Assembly (NCBI GenBank): GCA_016648135.1
Contig: JADDOH010004005.1
Coordinates: forward strand, 124,001 to 188,000
DNA: 64,000 nucleotides
Reading direction: 5' to 3'
From: Agrypnia vestita
Taxonomy: Eukaryota > Arthropoda > Insecta > Trichoptera > Phryganeidae
Made by a program: the position numbers and the translations under genes. This document shows, in pieces, positions 54,501-64,000 of this stretch; within the stretch, counting starts at the first letter, position 1, and the number at the start of each line of letters is the position of its first letter. The notes under the pieces were generated by a model. It did not search any database. It was not told the DNA's origin and saw only the letters and a list, made by a program, of their open reading frames with translations.

Positions 54501-57500
54501 CCGGAGCGCCGACAGTGAAAGTGGCCGGGAGAGAACGGCGAATGTCACGTAACACGAAACAATCGCCATTAACCGGATAATTTGAGCCTGTTGCGCGAAT
54601 ATTTCCAATCTGATTATTCGGTCGGATCGCGAGAACGAACAGTAAAAAGCGCGCGTCGCTTTCAAAATTGAAAATCGACTCGGCGATGCGAACTGCGCCG
54701 TAGTACTTCGGCCGTATCCGATAAGATTTGGGCAATTTTCGGAGAAATTAAAATCGCGAATAAGCGAATCGATTAGAATATCCGCGAAACGGGCGGCTAC
54801 TCTAATTTACGACGGCTCAGCAGGGGGGCAAAAACGTCACAGCGACCGGTTAAAAAAAGCAAAAGTATATCGCTTATCTGGGTTATAAAATGATTCGCTC
54901 TCTATCGACGTCTATAGCTGCCGCTCGAACCCCGTTTAGGTATGTTCGCGGATCTCGGATAAATTCCCAGCGTCACATCCGGCGGAGCGGGTGACTCCAT
55001 TCATCATCGGAGCAGACGTCATCTCCATTAGTATTCCGTATCGGCTTCCCGCGAAGGCGTCGCGCGCACAGCACTCGCCGGAGTACCGCTCTGCCTTTAC
55101 TTAGATTAAACGAACGAGCGGCTCGACGTTAGATAAATAAGTTCGGAAACTTTAAAGAATAATAGAATTTGCGCGGAGCGTAAAGTCATTTCTTGTCTTA
55201 TAGACAGTTTTGTAGACGAATGTAGCTTTATCGCCAAATATCTTCGAATGTAGTTTGGTAGAGTGATGATGTACGCGCCGGGCCAACGTCACGCCCGACG
55301 GGCGCGAGGAACCCAGACGGGCTTGCATCCCAGTCTCGGCCGTCGCATATCTCAGTTTCTATTTTTAGCGAACGCTTTAAATATCGGCCGCGCGAGATAC
55401 AGAATGTAACTACAGGGAAAACAATGCGTCCGACTATTCCCGGAGCGGCGGCTCTCCGCGAGCTGGCGCCCACGGAACACCGGCGAAGAGGAAGTATTAA
55501 AAAATGGGAAATAGCCTAGCGCCGCGAGAGCTTATTTATAACATCGGTGTAATAATACGTAACAAGTGGGTTACGGCACCTGGCATCGCGCTTTCGGGTC
55601 AAGTGTATCGGGTCGGCGGGCGGCGGATTCGATAATCGCAAATAGCCCGCATCGCCGGAGACCGGACTGCGGCGCGACCGTCTCGGCCGGATATTTACAA
55701 ACAAATGGCAAATTTCGCGACTGTCGAATAATAACCACCGTCGCCGGTGAGGTGTGACGTACAACAAACGGGGAAATATTTACACAGCGTATATGCCGGA
55801 TTGTACAAATATACCGGTCGGCATAGGAACAGCGGTAGATGGCTGGCGCTGAGGAGAAGCTGTATTACGCGGAATGAAAATATTGATTCTGCGGCGGCGG
55901 CAGCGGGCCGGTGCGGCGGTAACGGCGATGGAACAGGCGGATCACAAAGGCAGCTGCAGATGGCCATAAGTCACTTCTGTCCGTCGCCGGTTACACAAGT
56001 GCGCTCGTCTCAGCTGCGCGACTAGCATCGCGGTCCGGGATATCACCAGCGAGCCCAATAATAAAGCTACGAGATAATTATGGATCGATCGCGAAGAAAC
56101 TCGTAGAAAGTTGGCTGAGGGGGGCGCCGAGACTGCGAGACTGAGAATGGAAAATGCTGGACTAAGTCCGTGAACATCTAAAACAATTAGTCGAACACAC
56201 AAATGACCCGTTACTGGTATAACATGGCCAGAGCACCGATTTACTCCAGCCGTAAATATTACTTCCCGTGTTTCAATACTGTCAATGTTCCATTTAATTA
56301 TTTATTCATTCACGTAACCTTTGTATTTATTTTCACATTCATGTGTTTCGCATCTTTGAACATGAGCAGCTCCAGAATTCTTCCCATTATTGCATCATTG
56401 TTGACCAGATCGTTTGGAAGTTTAAATGTAGAATGTGCTCCAATATTTGGCCTCCAGTAAGTTACACATCTACAAAAAATATTCCTCGAGGGTGTTATGA
56501 TAAAAGCCATAAACGATGAAGGAATAGATATCGTTTTGGTTTGGTAAGATCTTTGCCCCTTTTTTTTACCTATGTATGACAGATCGAGGAAGACTAAGAA
56601 TACCCAGTGCAATGCCTCTCTCAGAAAAAACATTGTCTTCTATGGCAATTTCGTCACTTACCCAATTTCCATCCTTTTCAGGTTGTCTTAAGCGAGCCTG
56701 ATCTGGCATATTGGGCAGGATTATCCCTGCGGCTCATTACTATGAACGATACGCTCTAATAAGGCGGGAAAACTTTGCATACAATAAACATGTGCTGTGG
56801 ACATACTTGGCTCCCAATTATTTATAATATTATAATCTTTAGGCACTAGGCACAATTTATTTTATTATAAATTTTGTTTTTTTACTAGAAATCATTGTGT
56901 TCACTGGTTCAAGAAAGAAAAAATCAAATGTTTCAAATTAAATATTTTATTTGTATTTTTACTAATATTTCGCTGGCTCAATATTACAAGGCTATACGTA
57001 CACGAGAACCTCATGCATCGTAACATTTTTAACAAACACATCGCCGACTCAACATTACAAGGTCTATATTACATTAGAACTTCGGGTAACATTCCACATT
57101 TAAAGCGATGGGGTTAAACAGACACAGGCCCAAAAATATAGATAAGAAAATAATGTATTCAAAAGATAAGTGATGTAGAAGCCAGTTCGATGTAGGCTTC
57201 GCCTAGAGAATTAAGAAAACTGAACAAAACGACACAGGATCGATTAGATTTTAATTAGAAATGTTATTTATAATTAGACGTTACCAACAATAACATTATC
57301 CGGCCGGACGGTCCAGCGCCGCGCCGCGCCGTCTCAGACAGAACAACAAAATACCTGCATTATTGTAATGCGGCTACAAGGACTTCTCAACTATACGGAC
57401 ATCGTTCGTTGTTCGCGGCCTTTACAATCGTAAATTTAATTCCATACTGTGTAGGTATACTGAATAGTCGCAAAAATACAAAGGTACGTACGTTCAATAG

Positions 57501-59057
57501 TGAGCATCATCGCTAACACTCAATAATAGTTACTATCAGAAAAAATTTACTAGTTGTAAAAAGTTAATGGTACTCGGCGACAGGCGGAAAGTGCTTACCT
57601 CTGCACTCGGCGGGTGGAGGGAGGGTGGCGGGGTCCTCCAGGTCCAGCTCCAGCAACCGGCGGAGCTGCAGGTCTCCCAGGCCGGGCTCCAGGTGGTCAG
57701 GCACCCGGTACTGCGGGGCGAGGGACTCCTCCGCGGCGCGGCCGGGCAGGTGCGGGTAGATGGGCGGCGGCCGGCTGTCTCGCAGGCTGTCCCAGTCCAG
57801 ACCCGCGAACAGGCGGTGCTGCCTGATGCTGGGGTACTGGTCTTCCGGGTCCTGCGCGCCTAGTCGCTGGGATCGGTCTAGCACTAGCAACTTCTCCACC
57901 AGGTCCTTAGCGTCCGGGTGGAAGCCCTCGGGGAACTCGTACTCCAGGTTCATAATCTTCTGGAAGATGAGGTATTCGCTGCCGGCGCGGAAGGGCGGCA
58001 AGCCCGACACCATCTGGTAGATGATGCAGCCGAGCGCCCACAGATCGGAAGCGCGAGAGACGCTCTTGTCGGTGAGGAGTTCCGGACTGACGTACTGGGC
58101 GGTGCCCACGAAGCTCATCCTGCGCCTCCGAGATCTCTCTTCGCCTCCCTCCCTTTCGTCTTCTCCCCCGCTCCCTTCCGAAGTGTCCGCGGGCCGCAGG
58201 ATCTTGGCGGAACCGAAGTCCGTAACGACGATGTGCATCTTCTCATCTAGCAAAATATTCTCGGGCTTGAGATCTCTGTGGATGATTCCCCTCTTGTGCA
58301 TCTCTTCGAGAGCTAAAACGAGTTCCGCGGCGTAAAACCTCGTACACTCGATATCGAACGAACCAACTTTGTTGATGTGAGGTAGGAGTTCGCCATTTTT
58401 AGCGAAGGTTATAACAAAATACAAGCGCTCGTTGTCCTGGAAGGTGCAGAACAGCTTGACGAACCCGTGGCTCACGTTCTGCAGCATGCTGAGAACTTCC
58501 TTTTCTCTCTTTATGTACTCCGCCTTCTTCTCGCGCATGATGTGCCGCTTCTCGCATACTTTAACTGGAAAAAAGGAAAAACCAATTAACACGAAAACAG
58601 GATTTAAAGCGATCGACACCGTCTCATTCTACAAACAATTCACACTCGACGGAAAAGTAGGAAGGTTTACCGAATTTTTCGGAATATTAACGAAAGAAAA
58701 CAGGTTTAACAAAATCAATTCTCGCATCGATCTAGGCAGGTGACGGAGGTGCGGATATGTCCGGTAGTGACGACATCCGTAAAATGCCTTTCCATTTGTC
58801 CGGTCGTCACGCGGCCGGATCTAGCCAAATGGCGAAATAAATCGGGCGTACTCACTGGCGTACTCCTGGCCGTTAGTGATGTCCTTGGCGAGGTAGACGG
58901 TGCTGAAGCAGCCCTCGCCGATAACCTTCCCGAAGATGAAGTCCCTGGCGCTCTTCCTGGCGTTGGGGTTGCGGTCCGCCGGCAGCGCGGGGCGGGAGGA
59001 GGCCGCCGCGGGGGCGGGCTGCGGGGGCGGCGGCCCGGCGGGGGCGGGCGGCGCCAT
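51401..59057 (-). CDS. Pdk1: 3-phosphoinositide-dependent protein kinase 1 (PDK1)
   Basis: Four coding exons (59057-58856, 58564-57599, 51920-51637, 51517-51401) join in frame to 522 residues. PDK1 phosphorylates the activation loop of Akt, S6K and other AGC kinases downstream of PI3K, and is recruited to PIP3 membranes by its PH domain. Seen here: a Pro/Ala-rich N-terminus, the Gly loop GEGCFSTV at 47-54, Lys69 (EYAIK), HRDLKPEN with Asp165, DFG at 183-185, and the T-loop [14 protein letters not shown] with Ser218. The PH domain at ~395-505 begins near [15 protein letters not shown] and includes the basic [12 protein letters not shown] loop. Length is close to human PDPK1 (556 aa). Between DFGSAK and the T-loop is a ~17-residue acidic then basic insertion compared with human (ending RSRRRRMS). 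All splice sites are canonical and each phase checks. Confidence 0.95.
51637..51920 (-). CDS. Pdk1: Pdk1 coding exon 3 (PH domain)
   Basis: From GTCCGCAG|GCGGTG to CACACG|GTAATT. Reads [16 protein letters not shown] through [15 protein letters not shown] and FRIFFIHT, the PDK1-type PH domain. The junction with exon 2 restores a Gly codon (R-G-G-G). Confidence 0.95.
51921..57598 (-). other. Pdk1 intron 2 (5.7 kb, CpG-rich)
   Basis: GT/AG intron. From about 52.2 to 56.1 kb it is rich in CpG and GC compared with the first 51 kb. Many overlapping open frames on both strands arise from the low stop-codon frequency and I do not consider them genes. Near 56580-56720, on the - strand, [20 protein letters not shown] is open and then decays; it may be a relic of an inserted sequence in the AT-richer 56.2-57.3 kb part. 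Confidence 0.6.
57599..58564 (-). CDS. Pdk1: Pdk1 coding exon 2 (kinase domain)
   Basis: From TTTTTTCCAG|TTAAAG to TGCAGAG|GTAAGC. It carries most of the kinase domain, including [11 protein letters not shown], the T-loop and a C-lobe ending [12 protein letters not shown]. The acidic/basic insertion is at 58110-58200. Confidence 0.95.
58856..59057 (-). CDS. Pdk1: Pdk1 coding exon 1
   Basis: 67 codons plus one base, ending GCCA|GTGAGT. The exon itself starts at 59111 (acceptor CCAG|ATTAAC), and its frame stays open upstream of this ATG (SPSPSPSEPPPA). The nearest candidate upstream exon (donor at 59657) brings an in-frame TAG at 59681-59683, which supports the ATG at 59057. Confidence 0.85.
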
Positions 59058-59111
59058 GGCCGGCGGGGGCTCGCTCGGGCTCGGGCTCGGGCTCTGGGGG
59101 CGGCCGTTAAT

Positions 59112-59656
59112 CTGGAACGAGCGAAGCGCACAAAGTCAGTCTCCTGTATCGTGCGTAAACAACGCGAACACGGCACGAATGCGGTTTCGGAAAAAACGGG
59201 CGTTATCAAAAAGAACATTAAGTCGATTAAACAGAAACAACAGATAATATTGGAACGACAAACAGAATGTAAATGATTATAAATTACTATAACTAAAACA
59301 TTATAATAAAGAATCCGCTCTTTAACTACGACTAAAAAATAAATAGGCGGAAAATATAAATATAAAATCGGAACGTCCCATAAGACACTTCCATTTCGGA
59401 AACCGAACATGTTGCGAGCGGATTTTTCGATTAAATTACGTAAACAAATTTTACGAGCCAATATAACGTAAACCACTCGAGATATAAAATGTATTAACCG
59501 CCGTGGCACTTATCAATCGCTCTCGGATTTTATCATAAAACGATATTTATTCATTTTCAAAACGACGCCGAACGCTCGGACGCGAACGCGAAGCGCGAAA
59601 AACTAGAATTAAAAAGTCGTACGCGCACATATCCGGACACGAAATAACCTATTTAC
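59112..59656 (-). other. Likely Pdk1 5' UTR intron
   Basis: Bounded by a good acceptor (GTTCCAG|ATTAAC, exon from 59111) and a good donor (GTCAAG|GTAAAT, exon ending 59657) on the - strand. This is inference from splice-site quality only. Confidence 0.45.
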
Positions 59657-60850
59657 CTTGACTTTCACGAAGGATGAACACTAAATCCGTCGGTCCGGGA
59701 AAACCCGAATTCGCGAAGGGCGAAAGGCTCGGAAAACTGCGCTCGGCCGGGAAGCCGCGGCACGGCGGGCGGCGGGCGGGGCGGCAGCGGGCGGCACGAC
59801 CGGGCGGCGGCGCGGTCGGGACGGCTGTGGGCCGCGCCGGCCGGGGGGGCCGGGGGGGGGGGGGCCGCCCGCGTCGCGCGTCACGTGGGCCCCGCGCCCC
59901 GCGCCCCGCGCCCCGCGCGGAGGGCGACGAGACTAATTTATTCGCTAATTCGGCGGGAATTCAGACTTCGGATGCGTTTAATGACCGTGCAACTCGAGAC
60001 GGCGGGAGATGTCCGTCCCGATGTTTAAACCGATCTATATGTATTGCGTTTTGCGCTACTCGTAATAATAAAATCTACGGTTAATAATCTCGTTCGTAAA
60101 TCAAAAATTTAGCATCCGCAATAATGATAAAATAGCTTTTCTTCTATTCGAATTTAAAAACATATTTACAGATACAGATTCGCGGATGTAATAAAATAAA
60201 GTTATACGAAATATGAATTCCAAATAGAAAGAAAAGAAATACGAAAAACTGTTTTAATAATTTTTATTTTTTACTAATCGACCGTCAACATGTCATTAAT
60301 GACCCTAATAGATGGTCCTAGAATGAATATGACAAAGGACTAAAGGAATACTAGAAATATCTACTAGAGAATGTAAAAAAAGAGAAATATATAAAATTGA
60401 ATGATTGATGATAAATAACTAAACAGAGAAATATATAAAAAATGTATACATCAGTTAATACTTAAGTCGGTGTGGGTTATTAAACATAAATAATTTACCT
60501 TACTATTACGCGTAAATAAATATTTAAAAATTACGCGGACTGGATTGATCGCGGCTGGACCGCTCCGACGGTTTTGCGGGCCCGCCAGCGGCCACCGGCC
60601 ACCGGCCACGCTGCACCGCCGAAGTGCGCGCTCGCTGATGACGTCGCTCGCGCCACTATCGCGAGATTTCCTCGTAAGCTCCTACGAGCGCTACGCTCCG
60701 CGACCTGCGCCGGGTCCGGCGTAACGAGCGGCAGCGAGCGCCGATCGTAACCGCCGATGTGTTGCCGTAGTAAATAGGCACGTATAATTGTCAGAAACAC
60801 AATGAAAGCCGCGAGTCCGGTGCGAACAGAATCACGCGCGAGGTTCTCCG
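59657..60850 (-). promoter_or_regulatory. CpG-island-like region, probable Pdk1 promoter and first exon
   Basis: 59690-59940 is extremely GC- and CpG-rich, with a long G run near 59840-59870 and tandem CCCCGCG units near 59890-59920. A second CpG-rich patch lies at 60530-60750. It is the only plausible promoter-like region upstream of Pdk1. No TATA box stands out, and frames here are compositional artefacts. Confidence 0.45.
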
Positions 60851-62524
60851 CCAATCATCTGTTTCTGGTGTTACGTAAACGTCGCTATATTACTATTGAC
60901 ACTTCCCTGCGTCACAACAAGCGGTCAGTACCTGATGTAAGAGCGGATCTGCAATCCACGTACAAGTACGGCGGAGGACAGTTGCAATTAGTTAACATAA
61001 GCTCGATTTAATACGATGCTAAGACAAATATACCGACGTTGATCGACTCGCAAAATAAACGGTTCGATAAAACTTTAAAATTTTGCTATTTGATGACGGG
61101 ACTAGAATGAGACGACACTCAAACCACGACTCTACATATTTACGGCAATTTTGTGTCTCGTGTAGTTAGTAACGCGACATTTCATTTGATAGTGCTTCTA
61201 ATTTCTCAAAGATAATTTGATTATTTAAAAAAATTACATTACCAAATTTAGCTAAGTAGTCCCCAAATAAGAAAAAAATGGATTTAGGAAATTTGATATA
61301 CCGCGTAGAATTAAACAATTTCACAATTGTACGAGAATTACAAAGTGTACAGCGATTAAAAGTCAAATATTTTTATTAAAAACTCGGAAAAGCGTGCCCG
61401 TTTCTTTTCCTGCGCAGATAGTTACCGCATTATAATATTTATAATTTTAATTTGATCGCGGTCGTTTCTGATGAAAACTCGCATCTCAATCTCGGAATAT
61501 AAACATTTCGGAGGAAAAACTGCCATTGTTTGCGTTAGAAAATAGACGGGCTATTAATACTGCGAACGGCAAACACGGAGCGGAGGAGGCTCGAGGCGCC
61601 GACGTCACATTATGCTAATGAAAACAGTTTGGAAATGACATCACGCCCATTGCGAAAATCACGAATATGATTGGAATACCTCGGATAGACATTCCGCCAT
61701 CCGAGAGAAGTGAAAGCCGACAAAGTGTACGCTAATAAATTATTACATATTTCCTTAATGTAATTCGTGTCGGGCGCTCCGAGCGACGATTATACTTGGC
61801 GCTCAAGGTGCGCCGTGTTTACGTTTACCGGTGCAGCCGCACCGCGAGGCAGAAGCTTCCTCCACTCTCGCGTCCGTTCTTCGGGCGGGAAGCGGCAAAC
61901 TGTAGCTGAAATAGTAGCGGGTTCGGGCGAGCTAGGGTGTGCACTAACCTAACTCCAAATAAATAAAATGCTATTTTACATAAACAGCTATCACCTAAGT
62001 ATTTTTACTACCGCCACCTGTGTTTGAAAATGTTGTCATTCCCGTAAATCAGTATAGATGTCGCCGCTAGTAATGAGATTTTTTCTAATTTTTGTTTTAG
62101 TTTTTAAAGCAACATCTCTTTATTATAGCATGTCAACCACCTAAGGCGTCACAGAACACGACAGGGCGCATGGGCAGTCAAAGTTAAGAACGAAACGATG
62201 TCTCCAAAAATGCACGCGTCGTACGCATCTAAAACTGGACGAAAATAATAATAGGTGATGTCGCAACACTATGATTTTCTCAAACTTGGGTGTTTTTGTG
62301 ATGTGTTTTGCTATAGTTATTATGCGTCATGCCCGTTGTAGCAGTAACAAATACGTAGCAAAATAAATTCAATAAAGAAAAGAGATTAAAAAAGCTCAGT
62401 ATTAAATAAGTGTAGATTTTTAATCCCATCCCACAAAATATTAATTAATTAGTCTAGCTTACTAGCTTAGCTGGAACTACAGAGTATGAAAATTTATAGT
62501 AACTAACTAAACCTGTCCTTTAGG
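60851..62524. other. Intergenic DNA, no gene recognised
   Basis: Short frames only. The GC-rich patch at 61780-61930 has no recognised product. Confidence 0.4.
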
Positions 62525-62930
62525 AAAGGGAGTTCAGTTACAACGAAAGAATGTCTCCCATCGCGTATGTATAAGACCCATTTATACCGCGGTGAAACTA
62601 TTTATTCTTGCATAAAAATCTCCTAGTAAACAAAGCGTATTTTTTACATTTTATTTGTTATAAATTTCCTTCCAAACCTAGTTTTTTAAGTAAAAACGTC
62701 TTCTTGTAATAAATCGCGATTTATTTAGTGAGACATTATACTTTTCAAGAGTACATATTAGTTTGACTCGTTCATACATGTTATACAATTTAAAAGACGA
62801 GCTAGTAATTTCTTTAAACAAATCATACGTATTGGAAGCACCAGCATCGGCACCAGGTTGCGTACCAAGAAATTTACGTTAGTTCATGTCTGTATATTTT
62901 GGTGAATTGTGGCTACAACCTTTATCTGTT
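62525..62930 (+). repeat. Second copy of the 2236-2830 dispersed repeat
   Basis: CCCATCGCGTATGTATAAGA, CTATTTATTCTTGCATAA, TTGTAATAAATCGCGATTTA and ACGTTAGTTCATGTCTGTAT then ATTTTGGTG, in the same order as at 2.2-2.8 kb. The two copies lie 60 kb apart. Confidence 0.55.
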
Positions 62931-64000
62931 ACCTGCGATACGATAATAATGTCAGTAAATAGATAATAAATATTTTCCATATATATGTTTAGAGCTCGTT
63001 CTGTACACTGTAAAAACCGCATAAGCAAATATGCACACGTGCCGCGGACGTAGTAAACACACAAAGCTATTAAATGTTTGAACACGCGGAGTTGTCGCGG
63101 CAGAACCGCTCTGGCCGCTCGCGTGGCGCGCGCCGCTCGCGCTGGGAAGGGAGACACCGAAGGAAATCGCAACCCAAGTGCGAAGTATGAATGAAGAGGT
63201 TTTCGGCGAACCGTTAGCCAATCAGCCGGCAGCAATGCGGACATCCCGGCAGACCGGTGAACCGTAAAGGGAGGCCGGCCGGAAACGGCACCGCGGAGGT
63301 TCTCACTTATAGAAATGCCAACGGAACGGAAACGCGCCGCGCGCCAGCACACACTTCTTCGGCTATTTCTGATCTAATCACCATTCATCTCCAACCGCGT
63401 ATACAACACCGCACTACTTTTAAGCGAATCTTTATTATGAAGACGAAACTTTGTTTTGCGGAGCTGTAAAAGCGGCGTCTTTTACACAGCTTATTCCGTC
63501 GTGAATTTATTAGTTAAAGCGACTATTTTCAGCTCGCAACACGATTTCTATCCCAAGCTGTCGAAACATAAGAAATAATGCCATATTGTAGGTTCGGTAT
63601 TTGATTTATCAACCAGAAAAAAGATTTCGAAATAATTGTTATTTGAATATGCGAACGATTACGCGATTTGTTTTCGTTTTTTCCGTTCTTCCAATAAGCG
63701 TTTAATTTTTTTTTATCGTTTATCAGCGAAATATAGGGAAGTGGTGCGGTAAATCTAGTAACTTGTAAACTTTAATTTTTAATGCCTACTTAAAACGCAC
63801 TAAAACTATTTTACTGGTGAACTCGAATACTGGAAGTAATTCAAAGGAAACATGTAATTAACTCAATTTTTTTATTAAGTAAAGTATTAGGTATTAAAAA
63901 GCTGTTTTATCGGAGTAAAAAAATCGTCGAATCAGCAATAAAATGATTTTCGTTTTACTATCTTAAACTATCCAATTTACTCATTTACAATTTATATTTT
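62931..64000. other. Intergenic DNA, no gene recognised
   Basis: A CpG-rich patch lies at 63090-63350, followed by AT-rich sequence to the end. I find no domain in any frame. Confidence 0.4.

Noticed and set aside
58715..59509. Long - strand frame upstream of and overlapping Pdk1 exon 1 in another register
   Set aside because: Arg/Pro-rich shadow of the Pdk1 exon; no motif of its own.
59674..60084. 136-codon + strand frame in the CpG island
   Set aside because: Composition-driven Arg/Gly/Ala run through simple GC repeats.
51245..63469. Numerous open frames on both strands in the CpG-rich zone
   Set aside because: They overlap on opposite strands and reflect scarce stop codons in GC-rich DNA; only the Pdk1 exons show family motifs.
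1..64000. CRISPR arrays, bacterial operons, tRNA or rRNA genes
   Set aside because: Tandem repeats present lack spacer architecture; no cloverleaf or rRNA core was recognised; all gene structure is eukaryotic.

Overview
This window is nuclear DNA of an insect. The reasons are spliced genes with GT/AG introns, three recognisable arthropod genes, and a dense load of eukaryotic transposons. I cannot fix the order: a hemipteran-like or lepidopteran-like genome would both fit. Nothing bacterial or viral-particle-like is present. The first ~51 kb is very AT-rich. From about 51.2 kb to ~63.5 kb the sequence becomes markedly richer in CpG and GC.

Three host genes are supported. (1) On the + strand, 5471-10432, five exons encode a ~1,240-residue secreted serine-protease homologue of the scarface type. 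The His and Asp of the triad are kept and the catalytic Ser is replaced by Gly. (2) On the - strand, 31120-22624, three exons encode mitochondrial ribosomal protein S34 (188 aa). Both introns are ~4 kb and packed with transposons. (3) On the - strand, 59057-51401, four coding exons encode PDK1 (522 aa): an AGC kinase domain, a basic/acidic insertion before the T-loop serine, and a C-terminal PH domain. Its 5.7-kb second intron lies in the CpG-rich zone.

Almost everything else is mobile DNA, and much of it can be delimited to the base from target-site duplications (TSDs). 13040-17203 is a complete LTR element (TSD TGGT) that carries only gag-like coding capacity. An old inverted solo LTR of a related family lies at 12531-12836. 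23557-25537 is an hAT-like element with TSD GTGGTTAT. Between 38.1 and 43.9 kb an old minus-strand LINE was invaded by two hAT-type elements (TSDs ATGTGATA and ATGTAGAT). The larger one was then invaded by a 2.1-kb terminal-inverted-repeat element (39434-41552) encoding remnants of a protein family I cannot name. 44.6-48.2 kb is a well-preserved CR1/Jockey-type LINE with a single frameshift between endonuclease and reverse transcriptase. Four copies of a Helitron-like element with internal ~110-bp tandem repeats, three copies of a 145-bp TTA-targeting MITE, TA-targeting foldback elements and several decayed LINE pieces fill the remaining gaps.

The three host genes have unrelated roles: extracellular/epithelial morphogenesis, mitochondrial translation, and insulin/PI3K signalling. 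Nothing suggests co-regulation. The best candidates for something undescribed are the inner TIR element at 39434-41552 and the gag-only LTR element.
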